Of a stretch of DNA of 13,190 nucleotides, positions 6,910 to 13,190 are shown piece by piece (within the stretch, counting starts at the first letter, position 1; each line of letters opens with the position of its first letter). The translations under genes were made by a program, and so were the position numbers. The notes beneath the pieces were generated by a model, which worked only from the letters and a program-made list of their open reading frames with translations, had not been told where the DNA came from and ran no database searches. The DNA comes from Amoebophrya sp. AT5.2 (lineage: Eukaryota > Sar > Dinophyceae > Syndiniales > Amoebophryaceae). The stretch is taken from assembly GCA_005223375.1 (NCBI GenBank), contig RXOD01005621.1:1-13190 (forward strand), written 5' to 3'.

Positions 6910-8488
6910 CTAGCCGCGGGAAGACACTAAATCGCCGTTTGCTACGCAACGCTGCATGAAAGCGGTATAATAAGTACTTATACGCCAAGCGGTGACACCA
7001 GGAGCACGTCCATCAATGAGAATCTGCCTAAGTACTTATCACCTCCTCTACTTGGCGTTGAGGTTGACTCCAGTGTTTATATTATTCGGGCATCCGATCA
7101 CTGCAGCTCAGTCACTTAATTTCCACGCGCGCGGCGCACATAGACTTCGCGTCGAGGTCGGGCACCTCCTCGCACTTTTTCTTGATAGTTTCGGCAATGT
7201 TGTCCGCCTTCCTCTTCGAGATGGGTTGCCTCAATGCATTGGCACACTTTTATATATTGACGATGGCGGGCGTGTGGTCGGGTGCTGACCCTTCCGTGGC
7301 CTACTCTACAGTTACGGCGCGCACAGTTGATTTCGTCTGTGACCGAAAATCTAAAAGACAGGCAACGAGTAGGAACGAATGGCAGAGGCCAGACGCTGCG
7401 CGCCCTAAGGTCCTGCGATGGAGAAGGAGATCACCCCGCTAGTATGGGTGGGAGAACGCCGCGAGCCTCTGCCGTCTGTTTTTAGCCCCCGTCCTTGACG
7501 CACTGGACCCACAACGGATTGCAGCACCAGGCTAAGTAATTTATACCAGCCGGCTGCCCCTCGCTCGATAGCGCACAATCACTCGTGAGCCATACAAACA
7601 TAGTAGAAGTAGCAGCAGTAAATTATAATATATGCACTTTCCACCCTCACATGCCGTTCCCCGCTCAGCGGGGGCAGAAACGACACCGAACGCGGAGGCT
7701 AAGATCGTAGTAGACGCTGCGCTTTAGTTTATTTTTCTACTAGGCTCGTCTGAACTAGCACCGCGACACGGCAGCGGAACTCTTCGGCACTTCCCGCCCC
7801 TTCCGAGTCGACCAAAAATACCCTAAGTCCCGAAGATCCGATTCCGAAGAATGAAACGAGATCGACTCCGCAAAAAAATGCATTCAGAAGTAAGCCCATC
7901 CTCGCACCTATGAAGCCCCTCCTCCAGTTTGTGCTCCTCCCGCTCGATTGCCGACGCAGCGCCCCTAGTTGCCGGGCCGCTTCCAGTAGATCCGCCAGAC
8001 TTAATATAGGTTGAGAAAACTTCAGGTGTAGCTGCAGGCTTCAGGTGTAGTCTTAGCCGTCATAAATCAGAACCCTCTACTTCTCGGATCAGTCATCACG
8101 ACCCAGTCCCAGTGCTATCGCTACTATCTACGGGATAATCATGAGAGCGCGCGTGATCCGCGCCCATGCCCATCTACTCCTTGCTTTTCATTAGTAAACC
8201 AATACCAATATAAGCATCGGGCCAATGGCGTTCTATGGCTGCAAAAGATTCTGGGGCGGAACCAGGAACATACAGGAAGTCATAGACTTGGCCGCCGCCG
8301 TAGCGGTCCCGTAGGAGAATACGGGGGCGATGGAGAGTCAACGCTGACTGGGCCGAAGCCGGGACCAACCGAAGAGCCCACCCACACGACCGACGGAGGC
8401 AATACATCGCAAGCCATAGAATTGGGATCTGCCGGAGCAGCCCCACCCTAAACAAGCGGTGGGGGAGAGAGCGGTGGGAAGGAGGCAC
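6910..8488 (-). CDS. Candidate four-exon gene of unknown function
   Basis: Four minus-strand pieces join in frame: an exon ending 8206, then 8031-7908, 7229-7116 and 7027-6910 (TAG). Donors are GTATTG, GTGCGA and GTGACT; acceptors are CTGCAG, TTGAG and ACTTAG. Phases 1, 2 and 2 all match. Across joins the protein reads ERHWPDAYIATPEVFSTYIK, then EEHKLEEGLHRQPISKRK, then CAARVEIKQILIDGRAPG. The middle is charged and helical. The 5' boundary of the first exon is unresolved because two frames are open from 8488. I recognise no family. The splice signals are weak but resemble those of the adhesin gene. The alternative is that these are chance open frames. Confidence 0.3.
6971..7058. repeat. Two copies of an 11-base palindromic repeat plus an inverted repeat
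   Basis: TAAGTACTTAT occurs at 6971-6981 and 7029-7039; its first ten bases are a perfect palindrome. ACGCCAAG (6982-6989) is also the inverse of CTTGGCGT (7051-7058). The copies bracket most of candidate exon 7027-6910's first half. Confidence 0.75.
7482..7531 (-). CDS. Candidate small terminal exon
   Basis: After TTACTTAG at 7532 the minus strand reads WCCNPLWVQCVKDGG followed by TAA at 7484-7482. It lies in the long intron 7907-7230 of the candidate gene around it, but its phase does not match that gene's upstream exon. It is a Cys/Trp-rich tail of unknown affinity and may be chance. Confidence 0.12.
8020..8050. repeat. 12-base tandem direct repeat at a candidate acceptor
   Basis: CTTCAGGTGTAG occurs at 8020-8031 and 8039-8050. 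On the minus strand the CTGCAG between them is the proposed acceptor of exon 8031-7908. Confidence 0.75.
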
Positions 8489-9071
8489 TACATAGAGCTG
8501 CTGGAGGGTTCGCGTTTCTAGTGTCGAGCGCGCAGTCTTCTCGTAGGGAAGACGTCGGTCAGAACTCTGCCGGTCTTAGTGCCTACAGTTGGCGGGCGCT
8601 AGAGCTACTGTCGACAAGCCTCCACCTGTGCAACCGGGACCGGGGTTTCTCTTTCTCGTCTCTCTTCGGCCATTAATCGACGACAGCACGATGGCCCCGT
8701 CTGCCGAAAACTCCGACACTGCGCTGGCCGCGCGGGCGTCATGAGCGTGAGCGATCGGGAGCTGGAGGCGGGGCATCTCGGTTCGCGTGAGCGACGAGAA
8801 GGAGCTGGCATCGTCGCCGTCCTCGTTCCCTTCTTTGCCTCCTTACAGAGGGCCAAACACCTTCGCGCGAATTGCTGGCTCGCGCGACCAAGTCATCTGC
8901 ACCGGCATTGATTCATTCGCTCCGACCCTGCGGCAGCCGGCAGCGGCTAGACCTCGTCCTACTAGTAGGGAAAGGGACGTGTTTGTCTCGCGTTCCTAGT
9001 AGAAGTAGAATCAATCTTTCTACGACGGTGCCGTCGATGGCCACGAAGACCAGCTCCTTAAGCCCCCCGAC

Positions 9072-9131
9072 CTACCCCGACCCCGACCCGGTTATGTCTA
9101 TATGGGCTGTCTACCCCGACCCCGTTATGTC
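9072..9131. repeat. Direct repeat of CTACCCCGACCCCG followed by GTTATGTC
   Basis: The 14-base unit is at 9072-9085 and 9111-9124. Each copy is followed by GTTATGTC, at 9091-9098 and 9124-9131. Confidence 0.8.
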
Positions 9132-9491
9132 ACGCTCACGGGCACTCGTCGCACTGACTAACTTACAGCACATGCGAACCTATTCGACTTCGTCTCGTCT
9201 CGCCGGCGCCAGAGCACCGACCTGCAGTGCTTCGACGTTTGAAGCCATTTCATTCGTGCTTTGCGTGTGATTGTCCCTCCGCGTAGAGATTGAGGTCCTC
9301 AGCGCCGCTCTTCAGAGGGGTCAGACACCAGGTATGCCAGGGCTCAGCTACTCAGTTTTGAGGTAGCGAAAAGGTGCCGAAAGGCGGTAAAGCCTGGTAT
9401 TTCTAGTTCAACTTTTTGCCACCTAAGGCCTTTATTATTAAAGGCAAAACCACGCAAGCTGATCCCACACTCGCTTGCAACGAGTGGGCGT

Positions 9492-9511
9492 AGGGTTTCG
9501 GGTTTCGGGTT
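9492..9511 (+). repeat. Telomere-like run of GGGTTTC units
   Basis: The sequence AGGGTTTCGGGTTTCGGGTT resembles the TTTAGGG telomere repeat with A replaced by C. It has fewer than three units, so it is not an array. Confidence 0.5.
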
Positions 9512-10207
9512 CCCTCCAGTGCCAGCGGACCCTCTCGACCCCTTTCTTCTGCTCTCTCCTCTCGCCAGGCGGGCCGACGAATTTCTCCTCTTCTCTGCCT
9601 CCTCCCTCGGGCCGTGGGTGGCCCTCTGCCTGTGGCGGGGCCGTTGTGCAACGAACTACGGCGTAGTTCTAGTCGCTTCGTCATATAATCAACAAGGAAA
9701 GCCGGGCGCCATAAAGCGCCCAGCCCCTTCTCAAAAATCGTTTTTCCGCGATCCTGGGAGCTCGGCACGGCGTCTCGCCGGGACGGGGGCTCCGTCGGCT
9801 CTTTCTCTCGCGCTGTTGCTCATAGCTCGACCACCGGGCGGATGCCTCTTCGCGGGGGCTTTCAGGGTTCGCGATCCGGGCCGGATCCCATTCCCACTCA
9901 AGAGGGACCAGCACCCGACTAGGTGTCGTGCGCACTCCACTAGCGGGGGGATGGCAACGCGCTCGGATTCTATGTTGTCTCCAGACACAGACCGGGGATG
10001 GGGAAGACCGGAAGACCACGCGATCAAGACGCAAGCCCCAGACCGGGATGCCCCCCGCTTGATGGCCGCGCGCCATCCGTGAGCTACACCGCCCCCGAAA
10101 ATGGAAACACTCGCCACCCTTGGCCCCCGCAAAGTTGGTCACTTGGGGCTGGGACCGCCCTTCTTGCCCTTTCCTCGTGGCCATGGATATCCGAACCGCC
10201 ACGCGAA

Positions 10208-10226
10208 AGAGAGAGAGAGAGAGAGA
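10208..10226. repeat. (AG)n microsatellite
   Basis: An uninterrupted 19-base AG tract. A second purine-rich run of GGGAGA-type units lies at 10355-10377. Confidence 0.9.
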
Positions 10227-10503
10227 CGAAAGCACACAGCGCCCCCGCTTTTTTATCTTGCCCGGCCGCCTGTCCTCGCTTCTGGCCGCTTTTCTGCTCA
10301 ATCATCGAAGTGCGCGGTCTACTACGCCCCGCGCATCTAGTACCAGGCGCAAGCGGGAGAGGGAGAGGGAGTGGGAGTCACTTCGCCTTGGCGGGCGCGG
10401 GGGCCGCCAAGTTACTTAGTACAACCCTACGCGCAGAATCAATCCCGGCGACACTTCCCTTGCTGTGGGTGTGGCTCTCGCCCTTTGGCTGCCCTTGGGT
10501 CCT

Positions 10504-10650
10504 GGGGTTTGGGGGTTGTTCGAGGGGTGCCGGAGGGGTGCTCTGCCCCCCTTTGGAAACCCCGCCCCCCCCTCCCCTCAAAGAGGGGGCTCGCCCTCCC
10601 CTTTGACCCCCGTTGGCCCCCCTTAAGCCCCCCTTTTGACCCCCCCACAA
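10504..10650. other. G-run block followed by long C-run block (G-quadruplex/i-motif potential on both strands)
   Basis: On the plus strand four G runs of 4, 5, 4 and 4 are separated by 3, 8 and 7 bases (10504-10538), which fits the usual quadruplex pattern. From 10546 to about 10650 there are many C runs of four to eight, giving the same potential on the minus strand. The C block also contains near-repeats of CCCCTTTTGACCCC. Confidence 0.7.
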
Positions 10651-10958
10651 TACAGAACGCGTCGGCCCTTCATATCGCGGCAAGCTAATTTCCGTCGGTT
10701 CCGCGGTTGCACGTCCTTGCGTCAATGGTCAGCCAAAAGACTCGCGGCTCCCTCTTGGGCGACCACCAACGCAAGTCCCGCCGAAGCACCGATCGCGCGG
10801 GCACACCGACCATTACGTGATCCAGACACCCATTACTCGATTTGGTGCTACACATAACATAAAAAACGCTATTTGTCCCCGGGAGAAAAACGAGAACTTG
10901 CTTTCTTTCTCATGCCCGAACCTGATTTCATGAGCGTGAGACGACCTTTTCCACGCCC

Positions 10959-11921
10959 TCAGTAGCCGGCCCTCCCATACTTGCTGACGAAATCGCCGTA
11001 GGCCTTGTAGCTGTTTGTTTCATGGTCACGAGGTAGCAGTTGCGGCAAGAACCAAGAAGCGAAAAATAAAAAGGGAAACCAAACTCTTTATACTACGCCT
11101 TTTGTGTACTTAAGTAAGTTAGTATCCTCAGGGGTGGTCTGCCGTACCGAGATATTCCGAGTATGTAGGGGCGGTGGAGTCGGTAAAGTACTAGTTGCCG
11201 CCGCGCACCGGAGCTACAGCTTTTGTCGATGGCGCAGGCGCAATGACTAAGACTAGAAGCGTTGCGTGGCGGCGAAGCCGAAGCGAGCTTCCACCAGTCC
11301 TCGCAGCGGAAAAAACAAAAAGACAGAAACAAACGCTATCAAACCGGCTCGCGCGGCTGTCAGATACATCGCGACCCACCACACCACGTGCCCGACCGAG
11401 AGTAGTGCACTGCGTTCAAACTCTACCTGGCGCACTTGCCCAGACATTGGAAAAACAAAAATCGAAAATCAAAGTACGACAATCGCCAAAATTAAAAGTG
11501 GACTCTTACTTTTTCAGTTCGTTGTAGCGGCACTCACGGAGCAACTTGTTGCAATCTTGCTGCTTCAGCTTGCCTCGCAGGGCTTCTATGTTTTCCTCCC
11601 GCAGTTCGAAGCACCCAACCAGCGTCCTGATTGGTCTCGTTAAAGAAAAGGGACGGCCCGTCTCCGCCGATGAACTCGCTGAATGTTCTGTGTGCATTTA
11701 TATCGGGTTCGGGCATGCCGCTACTCTTCGAATATAATGCACACGATTCGTCCGCGCTATCATTCATTCTAGGCCCCCAAGGGGAAGGTCGCGAAACGCA
11801 CTCAACGTCAACTACCTGTTCCGCTAATTAAAGGGATTGATACTTCGTTTGGCCTTGACTTTGCTTTCGTGGTCTTTCTCCATTGATATTTATCCTCTCG
11901 CGCCCTTGGGATCATGCAGTC
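10959..11921 (-). CDS. Candidate gene, three 3' exons, unknown function
   Basis: The exons are 11921-11816, 11687-11510 and 11010-10959 (TGA). The first follows a T8 tract and GGGCAG and reads DCMIPRAREDKYQWRK; its donor is ACAG|GTAGTT. The second carries CFELREENIEALRGKLKQQD and ends AAAAA|GTAAGAG, a good donor. The third follows a long pyrimidine tract (about 11085-11045) and AACAG; the join reads RYNELKNYKAYGDFVSKYG. Phases 1 and 2 match. A frame at 12063-11968 (GDLVREGWDIDSTRTICMAE) may be an upstream exon, though its phase does not connect cleanly. An alternative last exon at 11299-11191 also keeps frame. No family is recognised. Confidence 0.33.
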
Positions 11922-12858
11922 CTGCCCGTCGAACCCAAAAAAAACTGCTGCTGTCTAAGAAGCTGTCCTACGGACAGAAAACGCAGACGAGCTCGGCCAT
12001 GCAAATGGTCCTAGTAGAATCGATATCCCAGCCCTCTCGCACAAGGTCACCGGGGACTCCACTCTGCGGGCGGGCCGGCTAAATGAAATACTTTTTTTTT
12101 CGCTTGTTCACGTGTGGGGTATTGGGAGTTGCGCAGCCACAAGTATTTCTTGCATCACGCAATCGCACAGGCACAACTACAAATGGAGCCAACCCGTAGC
12201 TACATGTGCGGCACCGGCATGGACCCCGTGGGCCCGAAGAGCCCACAGGGGCAGTAGGCCGCGTGTTTCCGCCGGAGGAAACAGGTCGCACCGCCGACCA
12301 CCGCCCGCCACCTGGAACGCCGAGCCCGCCGTGGCTGGCGTGGTCGTGCAGCTGGCACAGTTCTCTATGTTTACTGTTCGCTTTGTTTTGCCCGTCTTCC
12401 CAGAATGCTCCCAGTATGAAGAAGGGCCTCGTCCTCTTCTCGGCACGTTCTTCGCGTGTGGCGAAGCGCTTCAAACCCCATCGTCCGTACCTTGGTTTGG
12501 CCCTTCATCTCAAAACCCCTTCGCGGTACCTTGTCGGCCCTAACTTAACGCAACAAAACGCGCGTCAGATCTCACCCCGTTTTTCGTCCAAGCTGTGTCA
12601 TTGATAGAGTGGTCGAGAATGAGCGTTCATCGACAACCCTCAGGCACGAGGTTCACGGAATAAGACACTCAAGCTACAGGCAATTGATAAGTAAATCCTC
12701 GTCAATGGAGTCTTGATAAACATGCACAGGACAAAATCGGCGGCCATCGGTGACGGGAGCTGTCGCTGACTCGTCATAGATCGGGGTCCTCTATGGATAT
12801 TCCTCCTGCGTATTATTTCCGAAGTGCGTAAAAGAGTCGAGAAGTTAGTCCATGCAAA
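11922..12858. other. Region without a firm gene; open minus frame at 12079-12474
   Basis: The minus frame 12474-12079 opens MKRFATREERAEKRTRPFF and is rich in Gly, Pro, Arg and Cys. Its neighbour frame is also open for 270 bases, so openness alone proves nothing. The stretch 12475-12858 shows no motif I can support. Confidence 0.4.
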
Positions 12859-13044
12859 TTACACAAGAGGACGACAGCGCGTCTGGAACTTCTCTCGGGC
12901 CTGTACGTCCGACTCCGTCTCCGACCGTATTTTTTTTTGGCCGCGGCTTCTGCCTTCCTCACCGACCTCTGCTTCTCGGAGGTGCAGCGCCACGGCCTTT
13001 CGGGTATCGCCTTCGATCGAAGATGATAGGCAGCGCGCTTCGAT
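12859..13044 (-). CDS. Candidate exon, charged coiled-coil-like peptide
   Basis: The minus frame is open for 61 codons to TAA at 12861-12859. It includes RKAVALHLREAEVGEEG, then KKIRSETESDVQAREKFQTR, a strongly charged helical pattern. There is no ATG, so it would be an internal or terminal exon. The family is unknown. The opposite strand is also open. Confidence 0.2.
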   Translation of the reverse strand: MEARCLSSSIEGDTRKAVALHLREAEVGEEGRSRGQKKIRSETESDVQAREKFQTRCRPLV

Positions 13045-13168
13045 TCAGATGTGGCCTCGAACAGAGGAGGTCCAGGGGGGCTCTAGCCCTTGCCCCGCAT
13101 TCGCAAAGTGTCTACCTAGCAGCCACAGATTAAGAGGAGCCGGATTATTCTTGCTTATTTAAAGCGTG

Positions 13169-13190
13169 TCGGTTGGTCGGTTGGTCGGTT
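13169..13190. repeat. Tandem 8-mer TCGGTTGG at the window edge
   Basis: About 2.75 copies are visible and the array runs off the window end. Confidence 0.85.

Larger units (their letters stand above)
8489..10958. other. Long GC-rich stretch without a supportable gene
   Basis: Several frames are open at once on both strands, for example 9519-10082 plus and 9681-10301 minus, which is what GC-rich non-coding sequence gives. A minus frame at 8576-8776 has ordinary composition but no splice or family support. Short repeats lie at 9072-9131, 9492-9511, 10208-10226 and 10355-10377. I could not identify any transposon protein, rRNA or tRNA. Confidence 0.5.

Noticed and set aside
6880..6930. Possible hammerhead ribozyme around CTGATGG and a TGAGGA/TCCTCA hairpin
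   Set aside because: The conserved CUGANGA and GAAA core elements are not present in the right arrangement.
8100..8460. Plus-strand open frame without ATG opposite the candidate first exon of the 6910-8488 gene
   Set aside because: It is open and hydrophilic but has no start, motif or phase-matched partner. It lowers confidence in the minus-strand exon and is not called.
9519..10301. Overlapping long frames on both strands (187 and 206 codons)
   Set aside because: Several frames are open simultaneously in GC-rich sequence, with no motif or splice support.
8100..10700. Impression of plant-mitochondrion-like sequence
   Set aside because: I could not identify any mitochondrial gene, so the resemblance is only compositional.

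Overview
The window looks like nuclear DNA of a protist, most plausibly an alveolate of the dinoflagellate/syndinian kind. That assignment is inference. It rests on a secreted mosaic protein with PAN/apple and fucolectin-like modules joined by poly-Thr linkers, on many short introns with loose splice sites, and on every supportable gene lying on the minus strand. I see no bacterial operon features, no CRISPR array, and no tRNA or rRNA gene.

Positions 1-4793 (minus strand) hold one large gene whose 3' end lies beyond position 1. Splicing seven exons gives about 1,243 codons in the window. In order these encode a signal peptide, a PAN/apple-like domain, two related beta-sandwich-like modules, a third sandwich-like stretch, a fucolectin (FTP)-like domain, a Thr linker, three PAN-like half-module pairs spread over exons 4-7, a second FTP-like domain, another Thr linker, a further sandwich-like module, and a long Ser/Thr mucin-like tract running off the window. 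It is probably a secreted or surface adhesin.

The two FTP domains are close copies. They differ most in the loop carrying the sugar-binding motif: one has the canonical RxDx4R with a vicinal Cys pair, the other has lost it. Five of six introns are phase 1. One intron has a damaged or non-canonical 5' junction.

Positions 4794-13190 contain no gene I recognise. Chains of short open exons with matching phases suggest two more minus-strand genes, at 6910-8488 and 10959-11921. Orphan exon candidates lie at 5932-6015, 6360-6549, 7482-7531 and 12859-13044. These are low-confidence calls because chance open frames are common here. The rest holds short direct repeats, palindromes, a GA tract, a telomere-like run, and a strong G-run/C-run block near 10.5 kb.
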